Below, in pieces: positions 44,469 through 54,381 of a stretch of DNA of 64,000 nt. Numbering within the stretch: position 1 is the first letter of the stretch; each line of letters begins with the position of its first letter. The position numbers were made by a program, and so were the translations under genes. Origin of the DNA: Roseovarius sp. MMSF_3359 (GTDB lineage: Bacteria > Pseudomonadota > Alphaproteobacteria > Rhodobacterales > Rhodobacteraceae); contig NZ_JASHJC010000003.1 of NCBI RefSeq assembly GCF_030733385.1, positions 62,001 to 126,000 on the forward strand. Reading direction: 5' to 3'. The notes under the pieces were generated by a model that worked only from the letters and a program-made list of their open reading frames with translations, ran no database searches and was not told the origin of the DNA.

Positions 44469-46486
44469 TGTCCGACACGCATTCGGATGACCCCGCCGAG
44501 GCCACCGAGCCCCGGCGGGTTTTCTATTTCAACGCCGGTTTCCTGAAGCAACAGCGGATTCGCCGGATCATGGAACTGGCGGGCTATCCCCTGCAACTGG
44601 GCAAGCCGGGGCCCGACGACCTGATCGCGGTCTGGGGCCATTCGCCTTATGCCAAGCGAGGGGAGGCTGCGGCAGAGGCCACCGGTGCGGGGCTGATCCG
44701 GGTCGAAGATGCGTTCCTGCGCTCGCTCCATCCCGGTCGCGACGGAGAGCCGCCCATCGGGCTTCTGATCGACCAGCGCGGGGTGCATTTCGATAGCAGC
44801 CAGCCTTCCGATCTCGAACACCTCCTGGCCACGCATCCGCTGGACGACACCGCCCTGATGGACCGCGCGCGCGGGGCAATCGAGTATCTGCAAGAGGCCC
44901 ATCTGAGCAAATATGCTGCGTTCGATCCCGCCACCCCCTGCCCCGATCCGGGCTATGTGCTGGTGATCGACCAGACCAGGGGCGATGCCAGCGTGACCCA
45001 TGGCCAGGCCGACGCCAATACCTTCCGCGAGATGCTCTACTACGCGCAGGAGGACAACCCCGGCGCGCCGATCCTCATCAAGACCCACCCCGAGACCACA
45101 GCCGGGCACCGGACGGGTTACTTCGGACCCGAGGACCAATCCGACCGCGTGCGCCTGCTGGCCGATCTGGTCAGCCCCTGGGCGCTCTTCGAAGGGGCGG
45201 TGGCGGTCTATACGGTCAGTTCCACCATGGGGTTTGAGGCGATATTTGCAGGCCACCGTCCCAAGGTTTTCGGCCATCCCTTCTATGCCGGATGGGGCCT
45301 GACCGAGGACCGGCACCCGGTGGGATTGCCCCGCCGCGGCAGAAGCCTCAGCCGCGCGCAACTCTTTGCCGCGTCGATGATCCTTTATCCGGTCTGGTAT
45401 GACCCTTACCGCGACCGCCTCTGTTCCCTTGAGGAGGCGATGGCGTCACTGGCAGCCACCTCCCGATGCTGGCGCGAAGATCATCGCGGCTGGTCGGCAC
45501 AGGGGATGCGCCTGTGGAAACGGCGCCCGCTGCAGCAGTTCTTTGGCAGCCACCGAGCCATGCGGTTCGGTGCGGCCCGCCCCTCCGACACGCGGCGCGC
45601 GATGGTCTGGGCCAGTCATGCGGTGGACGCGCCCGATGCCGTTCGGATCGAGGACGGGTTCCTCCGCTCCCGCGGTCTCGGTGCCGAACTGGTGCCGCCC
45701 CTGTCTCTCGTCTGCGATGAGCAGGGCATCTATTACGATCCGTCTGGGTCCAGCCAGCTTGAGGACTTGATCGCCAAACGCGCCACCCTGCGCCCGGACC
45801 AGGAACGGCGCGCCGAACGGGTGATTGCCAGCCTCAACAAACGCGGCCTGTCGAAGTACAACCTCGGCGGCGATCCACCCGACCTGCCCTCGGGTCACCG
45901 CATCCTCGTCCCCGGACAGGTCGAAGACGACGCCTCTATCCGCCTCGGCGCGGGACCGATCCACACCAACCTCGCGCTGCTGCAAAAGGTACGGGCCGAG
46001 AACCCCGAGGCGGTCATTCTCTACAAGCCGCACCCGGATGTTGAAGCGGGCCTTCGGGCGGGCCACATCGCGCCTGCCGATGTGGACGATCTCGCCGATC
46101 TGGTTCTGGAACGTGCCGACCCCGCCGCGCTTTTTGCAGAGGTCGATGAGGTCTGGACCATGACCTCGCTTCTGGGATTCGAGGCACTTGTTCGCGGGGT
46201 GCCAGTAACCACTACCGGCGCGCCTTTTTATGCGGGATGGGGCCTCACACGCGATCTTGGCGATGTCCCCGGGCGGCGGCAGGCCAGGCCGTACCTGACC
46301 GGGCTGGTGCATGCCTGCCTGATCGACTATCCGCGCTACCACGACCCCGTGACCAACACCCCCTGCCCGGTCGAAGTGGCCATTGATCGTCTGGCCAGCG
46401 GAGACGTGCCGCATCCCGGCACGGCCAACAGGCTTCTATCGAAACTCCAGGGGTTGTTTGCCTCCTACGCGGGGCTCTGGCGCTAG
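44468..46486 (+). CDS. kpsC: Capsule polysaccharide beta-Kdo transferase KpsC
   Basis: The 672-residue protein is a tandem duplication. The first half has 'RVEDAFLRSLHPGRDGEPPI', 'LIKTHPETTAG' and 'YAGWGLTEDRHPVGLPRRGR'; the second repeats these as 'RIEDGFLRSRGLGAELVPPL', 'LYKPHPDVEAG' and 'YAGWGLTRDLGDVPGRRQAR'. KpsC uses its two catalytic modules to build the poly-Kdo linker on which capsule chains grow. ATG at 44468 overlaps the previous stop. The gene runs to within five bases of the convergent ribD. Confidence 0.94.
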   Translation: MSDTHSDDPAEATEPRRVFYFNAGFLKQQRIRRIMELAGYPLQLGKPGPDDLIAVWGHSPYAKRGEAAAEATGAGLIRVEDAFLRSLHPGRDGEPPIGLLIDQRGVHFDSSQPSDLEHLLATHPLDDTALMDRARGAIEYLQEAHLSKYAAFDPATPCPDPGYVLVIDQTRGDASVTHGQADANTFREMLYYAQEDNPGAPILIKTHPETTAGHRTGYFGPEDQSDRVRLLADLVSPWALFEGAVAVYTVSSTMGFEAIFAGHRPKVFGHPFYAGWGLTEDRHPVGLPRRGRSLSRAQLFAASMILYPVWYDPYRDRLCSLEEAMASLAATSRCWREDHRGWSAQGMRLWKRRPLQQFFGSHRAMRFGAARPSDTRRAMVWASHAVDAPDAVRIEDGFLRSRGLGAELVPPLSLVCDEQGIYYDPSGSSQLEDLIAKRATLRPDQERRAERVIASLNKRGLSKYNLGGDPPDLPSGHRILVPGQVEDDASIRLGAGPIHTNLALLQKVRAENPEAVILYKPHPDVEAGLRAGHIAPADVDDLADLVLERADPAALFAEVDEVWTMTSLLGFEALVRGVPVTTTGAPFYAGWGLTRDLGDVPGRRQARPYLTGLVHACLIDYPRYHDPVTNTPCPVEVAIDRLASGDVPHPGTANRLLSKLQGLFASYAGLWR

Positions 46487-46491
46487 CGCGG

Positions 46492-47586
46492 TCAGGCGCG
46501 GACCCATCGGTGCATCACATCCGCCCCAAGCGCGCGGCATTCGATCAGCTTGAAACGCGGCGCCTCGGACAGACGGCTCAGGCCAAGCGCCCCAATGGCG
46601 GGAAGACCTTCGGCACCGATCGTGATCCCCGCGCTATAGCCCACCAGCTCATCAACCAGATCCGCCGCCAGCAGCGACGCCGCAAGACCGCCGCCGCCCT
46701 CGCAGAAAACCCGGGTCAGCCCCTGCGCACCCAGCTCCTGCAAGACCGACCGCACGTTGAGTTGCCGCCCGGTCAGGCCGCAGGGGATCAGGGTCGCCCC
46801 GATGCCCAACCAGGCATCGGAAAGCGCCGGATCGGCGTCGGGGCCATGGCACAGCCAGACGGGTGTCTCCTGCGCGGTGCGGGCCAGTTTCGACATCATC
46901 GGCAGGTCCAGACGGCGCGACACGACGACCCGAACCGGTTGCCGCGTGACGCCCAGGTCGCGCACCGTCAGCGAAGGATCATCGACCCGGGCCGTCCCGG
47001 CACCGACCATGACCGCGTCGTGCCGGGCGCGCAGGCTATGGACGTGACGGCGGGCTTCAGGGCCGGTAATCCACTGGCTTTCACCGGTCGCCGTGGCGAT
47101 CCGGCCGTCGAAGGAATTGGCAAGTTTCAGGGTCAGGTGCGGGCGGCCATGTTCGATCCGCAAGAGGAACCCGTCGAGGTCGCGCGCCGCTTCTTCCGCC
47201 AATACGCCGACGGTGACCTCGATCCCCGCCTTTTGCAGAATTGCAAAGCCTTCGCCCGCGACGCGCGGGTCGCTGTCCTCCATCGCGGCGACCACGCGGG
47301 ACACCCCGGCGCGCACCAGCGCCTCGGCGCAGGGCGGGGTTTTGCCGTGATGGGCGCACGGCTCAAGGGTGACGTAGGCGGTTGCGCCTCTGGCCGCCTC
47401 ACGGGCCTGCTGAAGCGCCTGTGTCTCGGCATGGGGGCGTCCACCATCGGCGGTCCAGCCCCGTCCGACAATCCGGCCATCCCGCACGACGACACAGCCG
47501 ACAGCCGGGTTGGGCCACGTCCGCCCCTGACCGCGCCGGCCCAGCATCAGGGCCAGCGACATGAACCTCTCGTCCCGGGCGCTCAC
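46492..47586 (-). CDS. ribD: Bifunctional diaminohydroxyphosphoribosylaminopyrimidine deaminase / reductase
   Basis: The 364-residue enzyme performs two steps of riboflavin synthesis. The N-terminal deaminase has the zinc motif '[10 protein letters not shown]' and '[17 protein letters not shown]'. The C-terminal reductase has '[20 protein letters not shown]', '[15 protein letters not shown]' and '[20 protein letters not shown]'. It overlaps the nrdR stop by four bases, the common nrdR-ribD order in alphaproteobacteria. Confidence 0.95.
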   Translation of the reverse strand: MSARDERFMSLALMLGRRGQGRTWPNPAVGCVVVRDGRIVGRGWTADGGRPHAETQALQQAREAARGATAYVTLEPCAHHGKTPPCAEALVRAGVSRVVAAMEDSDPRVAGEGFAILQKAGIEVTVGVLAEEAARDLDGFLLRIEHGRPHLTLKLANSFDGRIATATGESQWITGPEARRHVHSLRARHDAVMVGAGTARVDDPSLTVRDLGVTRQPVRVVVSRRLDLPMMSKLARTAQETPVWLCHGPDADPALSDAWLGIGATLIPCGLTGRQLNVRSVLQELGAQGLTRVFCEGGGGLAASLLAADLVDELVGYSAGITIGAEGLPAIGALGLSRLSEAPRFKLIECRALGADVMHRWVRA

Positions 47587-48065
47587 CCGTCCGAGGAGTC
47601 GTCTGTGGCGGAGGTGTCCGGGCGCAACTCACTGACAAACTTGTCAAAATCGTCGGCCGCCTGGAAGTTCTTGTAAACGCTGGCAAAGCGGACATAGGCA
47701 ACGGTATCAATCCGCGCCAGGCTTTCCATCACGATCTCACCCACGGTCTTGGAGGGGATATCCGTCTCGCCCATGCTTTCCAGCCGCCGTACGATCCCCG
47801 AGATCATCTGCTCGATCCGGTCCGGCTCGATCGGGCGTTTCTGCAGCGCGATGCGGATCGACCGTTCCAGCTTGTCACGATCAAAATCCTCGCGCCGGCC
47901 ATTGCTCTTGACCACGACCAGATCGCGGAGCTGTACCCGTTCATAAGTGGTAAACCGACCGCCACATGCGGGACAGAACCGGCGCCGGCGGATGGATACA
48001 TGATCTTCGGCGGGACGCGAGTCTTTGACCTGTGTGTCTATATTTCCGCAAAATGGACAGCGCAT
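47583..48065 (-). CDS. nrdR: Transcriptional repressor NrdR
   Basis: The 160-residue regulator represses ribonucleotide reductase genes in response to ATP/dATP. It has the zinc ribbon Cys3-Cys6 ('MRCPFCGN') with Cys31-Cys34 ('FCPACGGRF') and an ATP-cone domain ('[20 protein letters not shown]'). ATG at 48065 starts directly at the zinc ribbon; a longer frame to 48131 is not family-like. It overlaps ribD. Confidence 0.95.
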   Translation of the reverse strand: MRCPFCGNIDTQVKDSRPAEDHVSIRRRRFCPACGGRFTTYERVQLRDLVVVKSNGRREDFDRDKLERSIRIALQKRPIEPDRIEQMISGIVRRLESMGETDIPSKTVGEIVMESLARIDTVAYVRFASVYKNFQAADDFDKFVSELRPDTSATDDSSDG

Positions 48066-48167
48066 TGCCGTTTCCCTCTTTCTTCCGTGCCAGTTGGCGA
48101 TTGGGTCTGATGCCCAATTATCCACAGCCACTATAGGGGAGCCGCAAGGTTTTGGGTAGAGGGGAAA

Positions 48168-48602
48168 TTAAACCGCTAGATGAGCAGCGACCCGCCGGAC
48201 GTGTGGCGCATTTCGGTGCTCGAACACGTAAATCCCCTGCCAGGTTCCAAGCGCAAGACGCCCATCCGTCACCGGAATGGGGAGGCTCACGGGCATCATC
48301 GCGGCCTTGATATGGGCGGGCATATCATCGGGCCCCTCGTAGGTATGCGTCAGATAACTCATCGACGGATCGGTCGAGGGCGGCACAAGCCTTTGGAAAT
48401 AGTGTAGCAGATCGGTTTGCACCTCCGGATCTGCATTTTCCTGGATCAGCAAACTGGCAGAGGTATGGCGAATGAAAAGCGTCAGTAGGCCAGTGTGCCG
48501 TCCCCGTACCCACGCGCCGACCTCAGAGGTGAACTCATAGAGGCCCTGCCCCCGCGTATTTACCGAAAACTCCGTCTGCATCACCCCAGCAAACTGAGAC
48601 AT
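48168..48602 (-). CDS. YjbQ family (UPF0047) protein
   Basis: The 144-residue protein has the YjbQ signature: 'FIRHTSASLLIQENADPEVQ', 'YLTHTYEGPDDMPAHIKAAM' and 'LGTWQGIYVFEHRNAP'. Some members have weak thiamine-phosphate synthase activity; the physiological role is not settled. It is a single gene with short gaps on both sides. Confidence 0.9.
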   Translation of the reverse strand: MSQFAGVMQTEFSVNTRGQGLYEFTSEVGAWVRGRHTGLLTLFIRHTSASLLIQENADPEVQTDLLHYFQRLVPPSTDPSMSYLTHTYEGPDDMPAHIKAAMMPVSLPIPVTDGRLALGTWQGIYVFEHRNAPHVRRVAAHLAV

Positions 48603-48646
48603 CTCGGCCCTCCACGCAAGATGCGTATCGCAGGATTTGTTATGAC

Positions 48647-48994
48647 CTATCGGGAGGGATGTCGTTTGAACGCAGGACCTGTATCTGCGGGCGTGGCTGG
48701 CATGACGTGTTTTGTCCGCACCGGCGGTTTGGCCACGGGTTTGGTGGGAGCTTCTGCCCTTGGGGAAAACGCCAATTCATCCACCTCGGACAGGGACTTC
48801 CACAACCCGGCGGCGCTGTCTGATGCCGGTGCAGGTTTTGGCACCCGCCTCATCGCCTGGTAGTCGTCGAGTGACATCATCACTACCGGCTTGCCGCGCC
48901 CACGGGTCACGATCAGCGGTTCATGATCGTCATTGACCGCGTTCAGGATCGTAATGAGGTTTCTGCGCAATTGGGCAAGGCTAGCCTGTTTCAT
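48647..48994 (-). CDS. Phd/YefM-type antitoxin, orphan, with C-terminal extension
   Basis: The 115-residue protein has an N-terminal Phd/YefM fold: 'LAQLRRNLITILNAVNDDHE', 'LIVTRGRGKPVVMMSLDDYQ'. After residue 50 it leaves the family and carries a Pro/Ala/Lys-rich tail ('PTKPVAKPPVRTKHVMP'). Antitoxins of this type bind a RelE/YoeB or Doc toxin through the C-terminus and repress their own promoter. No toxin gene adjoins it: YjbQ is downstream and rpoD upstream. It may be a solitary DNA-binding protein or a decayed module. Confidence 0.8.
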   Translation of the reverse strand: MKQASLAQLRRNLITILNAVNDDHEPLIVTRGRGKPVVMMSLDDYQAMRRVPKPAPASDSAAGLWKSLSEVDELAFSPRAEAPTKPVAKPPVRTKHVMPATPADTGPAFKRHPSR

Positions 48995-49208
48995 GCCTAT
49001 CCCCTACGAGACCGCCCCACATCCAGCAACCCATGCGAAACTTGTTCGGCAAACATTCGCCTATAGGTTGTTTTTTTGATGTATTTCAGGGAGTTGCCAG
49101 CAGGTCTTCACCCAGCAGGTTAGATGCAGCCTGTCATCCCGTCAAAATACCAGAGGTGGATCCACGGTTTCGCGGCAGGATACCGCGCAACACTGAAGAT
49201 CAATGCGC

Positions 49209-49244
49209 AAAAAATGGCGCGCCCTTCACGAGGAGGGGCGCGCC
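49209..49244 (-). terminator. Rho-independent terminator after rpoD
   Basis: GGCGCGCCC (49216-49224) pairs with GGGCGCGCC (49236-49244), and the six A at 49209-49214 form the T tract for leftward transcripts. It lies 26 bases past the rpoD stop. Confidence 0.85.
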
Positions 49245-49269
49245 GCAGGCGTTGTTGGCGCCGAAATTC

Positions 49270-51252
<1,983 letters not shown>

Positions 51253-51373
51253 GAAGGTCTCCTGCTCAGAAGGGCGGCGAGGTGATTCGTTTAAACCGAA
51301 TCATTAACGCGGTTTGGAGTGATTCGCACTCCCGTTTACCCTGTTTTCTTTACCTTTTCCTCACCACCGTGGC

Positions 51374-53326
51374 TCATCGGTCCGGTTTGGAAGAGGTGAT
51401 CTTGTCGAGAAGCGCGTAGAATTGCTCGCGCTCCCCACGATTGATTCGGGCACCATTGTCGCCCAGGTCGTATTCGGCCTTGTCTTCCTGCTGACTGCGG
51501 ACCGCGCGGTTATGCGCTTCGGCGGCCTGTTGCAGCCGCCATGTCACCGCCTCGTCCGCCACGCCAACGATATCTTCGGCGGCCTCGGAAATCTCGGCAT
51601 TCAAGCCACGCTCGGCTTCGACCTTGGCAAGCTCTTCGGCAATGGTCTGGCGGGCAATCTCCGTATCGCCCGGATTTCGCACCGGTGGTGCCAAGGCCAC
51701 ATGGGGCAGTGACCGCAGTTTTTCAAGGGCATCATCGCCCATATCCGCAGAAATCTGGGCGCAGAGTGTCTCGGCCCCGGCATCGGCGTGACGCAGGATC
51801 AGATCACGCAGCCGGGCCGTATCAGGGTTCGGACAATCCAGGTTCTCGATCGCGCTCTCGAACTCCTCGCAGACACCCGGTGTGGCAATCAGAGATGCGA
51901 GGATCACGCCGATGCGCAACTGCATCTGCGCGCTATCCCCCGCCGCCACCAAAAGCGATGACTTGGTCGCGGGCATGGCGGCGGCGGGTTGCGGTTGCCA
52001 CCGGCCGCCGCGCGATTGCCGGGGCGCATTATCCGCCCGGCGCGGGTTGAAAAGCTGCCAGCGCAGATCCTTGATCGCCTGCCCGTAATGGCTCCGGATA
52101 GACGGATCGCGGATCAGCATGATCTTGTCACGCAGCGCCTTGTCGAGCGCCGCCTTACGTTCAGGGCTGTCAAAATTCTGACCGTTGGTTTCGCGCTGCC
52201 AGAGCAACTGCACCATGGGCAGCGCACCATCGACCAGCCTTTGCACCGCCGCCTTGCCCTCGGCGCGGATCAGGTCATCGGGGTCCTTGCCCTCGGGCAT
52301 CAATGCGAAACGCAGGCTCTTCCCGGCCTCCAGAAGCGGCAGTGCCAGGTCGATCACCCGATGCGCCGCGCGCAGGCCCGCCGTGTCGCCATCAAGCGCC
52401 ACCACCGGCTCATCCGCCACGCGCCACATCATCTGCAACTGCGTCTCAGTCACCGCCGTGCCAAGGGGGGCCACCGCCGCACCAAACCCGCCCTCGACCA
52501 GCGCGATCACATCCATATACCCTTCGGCCACGAGCAGGGGCTGCCCCTTGCCCGCCGCCTCCCGCGCGGGGCCGAAATTGTAGAGCGTCCGGGATTTGTC
52601 AAAAAGCTCGGTCTCGGGCGAGTTCAGGTATTTGGCATTGTCATTGGGGTCCATCGCCCGGCCGCCAAAGGCGATGCAGCGCCCGCGCGCATCGCGGATC
52701 GGGAACATGATGCGGCCCCGGAACGTGTCATAGGGTTTGCCGCCCTTGGTCGATGGCTTGGCAAGACCGCAGCCAAGGATCAAGTCGTCCTCGACATTCT
52801 TGGATTTCAGGTGATCCCAAAGCCCCTGCCAGCTATCCGGCGCAAAGCCGATTTCGAACCGGTCCTGCGTGGCTTCTTTCAGGCCCCGCCGGTCAAGGTA
52901 ATCCCGCGCGGCGGACCCGGCGGCGGTTTTGAGCTGCAGGCGGAAATACTGCACCGCGATATCCATCACATCGGCCAGTTGCGTGCGCCTATCGGCCTTG
53001 GCCTGCGCCTGCGGGTCGCGCTCGGGCATGGTCATCCCGGCCTCTGCCGCAAGAATGCGTATGGCTTCCATGAAGTCCACATTCTCGGTCTCGCGCACGA
53101 AGGAGATCGCGTCGCCCTTGGCGTGGCAGCCGAAGCAATAGTAGAACCCCTTGCGGTCATCGACGTGGAAACTGGCGGTCTTTTCCTGATGGAACGGGCA
53201 TGGTGCCCACATGTCGCCCTTGCCCTGGTTTGACTTGCGCGGGTCCCAAATGACCTTGCGCCCCACCACCTGGCTCAGTGATGTGCGCGTCCGCAATTCG
53301 TCCAGAAAACCGGGTGGCAAGCTCAT
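51374..53326 (-). CDS. dnaG: DNA primase
   Basis: The 650-residue primase has the CHC2 zinc finger (Cys43, His46, Cys64, Cys67 in 'CPFHQEKTASFHVD' and 'YYCFGCHAKGD'), the catalytic Toprim core ('LLVAEGYMDVIALVEGGFGA', 'VVALDGDTAGLRAA') and a C-terminal DnaB-interaction region. It synthesises RNA primers at replication forks. The dnaG-rpoD order is the conserved macromolecular synthesis operon; rpsU is absent, as is usual in this group. Confidence 0.97.
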   Translation of the reverse strand: MSLPPGFLDELRTRTSLSQVVGRKVIWDPRKSNQGKGDMWAPCPFHQEKTASFHVDDRKGFYYCFGCHAKGDAISFVRETENVDFMEAIRILAAEAGMTMPERDPQAQAKADRRTQLADVMDIAVQYFRLQLKTAAGSAARDYLDRRGLKEATQDRFEIGFAPDSWQGLWDHLKSKNVEDDLILGCGLAKPSTKGGKPYDTFRGRIMFPIRDARGRCIAFGGRAMDPNDNAKYLNSPETELFDKSRTLYNFGPAREAAGKGQPLLVAEGYMDVIALVEGGFGAAVAPLGTAVTETQLQMMWRVADEPVVALDGDTAGLRAAHRVIDLALPLLEAGKSLRFALMPEGKDPDDLIRAEGKAAVQRLVDGALPMVQLLWQRETNGQNFDSPERKAALDKALRDKIMLIRDPSIRSHYGQAIKDLRWQLFNPRRADNAPRQSRGGRWQPQPAAAMPATKSSLLVAAGDSAQMQLRIGVILASLIATPGVCEEFESAIENLDCPNPDTARLRDLILRHADAGAETLCAQISADMGDDALEKLRSLPHVALAPPVRNPGDTEIARQTIAEELAKVEAERGLNAEISEAAEDIVGVADEAVTWRLQQAAEAHNRAVRSQQEDKAEYDLGDNGARINRGEREQFYALLDKITSSKPDR

Positions 53327-53392
53327 GGTTCATATATCGGGCGCATGCCGCCCCGAGTCCAGTGACCCGCCGGTGATTTCTTGGGGGTAACT

Positions 53393-53695
53393 CTACTGTG
53401 ACAGGCAGGCGAGCACGTAGGATTTCGCCGCCTCTTCGGTCAGCTGCTCTTTTTCAAGCGTGTAGACCCATTGCACGAGGTGCTCGACCGCCGGTTTGAA
53501 ATTGGCCTTTTCGTCCGGAAGGGCATCGGCCACGTTGCGGGTCGCGGATTGCTCATCGGCGCCACCCAGACGTTCGGCCACCGCCGCATCGACGATTTCA
53601 CCCGACGTATTGCAAAGCGTTTCCTTGTCCTGCGCGAACACGGGGGCTGCCATCGGCAAGACAAACAGGGCGGCGAGGGCGGTTGAGCGGATCAT
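53393..53695 (-). CDS. Small periplasmic protein of unknown function
   Basis: The 100-residue product starts with a clear signal peptide ('MIRSTALAALFVLPMAAPVF', cleavage after Ala before Gln-Asp-Lys). It leaves a mature domain of about 78 residues with two cysteines ('ETLCNTSGEIV' and 'VLACLSQ') that could form a disulfide. I do not recognise a family. It lies 66 bases upstream of dnaG on the same strand. Confidence 0.72.
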   Translation of the reverse strand: MIRSTALAALFVLPMAAPVFAQDKETLCNTSGEIVDAAVAERLGGADEQSATRNVADALPDEKANFKPAVEHLVQWVYTLEKEQLTEEAAKSYVLACLSQ

Positions 53696-53823
53696 GTTGA
53701 CCTCTTGGATGTGAGTGGTGCGAAATACCTACCTTATCTGGTCAGGATTGTCAGGTGGCATAGGGGGAATTTTGCGGATCTTGCGACTGTGGCAAAGGAT
53801 TGCCGATTGCAGGGGCCGGGCGG

Positions 53824-54381
53824 TCAACCCGATCCGACCGCCCGCGCCGCCACGCTTTGCATCGCAACCTTCAGATCATGTACCAATGTCTCGGCAAATC
53901 CGCGAAACACCATGACCTGATAGCTTTGCGGCCCCAACCGGGTGATGCTGGCCATCATGTGCCTGAGTTCCGTGCGCGCCGTGTGGCCGCGTTTGAACTG
54001 ACTGTCACGCAGGTCAATCGGGGCGAGGCGCGCCAGAACCTCGGCGGCATCCGCCCCCTCCAGCCGCACGATTGCCCAGCCGTGGGATTGATCCGTCAGC
54101 GCCGCGTGTTTGCGCAATGCGCCATCGGCGGCGGGGCCTTGCAACATCAACATGTCATGACCGAACCAAAGCGCCCGCGCGCCCTCTCTGCCGGTGACAC
54201 GGTTCGGTGCAGGGGCGGCCATGCCGTGGGCGTCTTTCAGGGCTGCTGACAATGCCTTGGCCTGCCCCCTGAAGGGCGCGATACTGGTCAGGTGGCCGGG
54301 CGCAACCTCGGACACACCGACCGAGCCGACAGATAGTGGCAACAGCCCCTCGAACGGGGATTTCGCTTGAAGCTCAACCAC
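53824..54381 (-). CDS. soxG: Sarcosine oxidase subunit gamma
   Basis: The 185-residue protein is the small gamma subunit of heterotetrameric sarcosine oxidase. It carries the family's 'GWAIVRLEGADAAEVLARLA' and 'GHTARTELRHMMASITRLG', which resemble a fragment of the aminomethyltransferase fold. It overlaps the end of soxA and is the last gene of soxBDAG. The complex oxidises sarcosine to glycine, passing the methyl group to tetrahydrofolate. Confidence 0.9.
   Translation of the reverse strand: MVELQAKSPFEGLLPLSVGSVGVSEVAPGHLTSIAPFRGQAKALSAALKDAHGMAAPAPNRVTGREGARALWFGHDMLMLQGPAADGALRKHAALTDQSHGWAIVRLEGADAAEVLARLAPIDLRDSQFKRGHTARTELRHMMASITRLGPQSYQVMVFRGFAETLVHDLKVAMQSVAARAVGSG

Noticed and set aside
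51253..51373. Hairpins in the dnaG-rpoD gap (51284-51302 and 51314-51331)
   Set aside because: The stems are only six bases with no T tract, so they are not convincing terminators, and no clear promoter boxes could be fixed.
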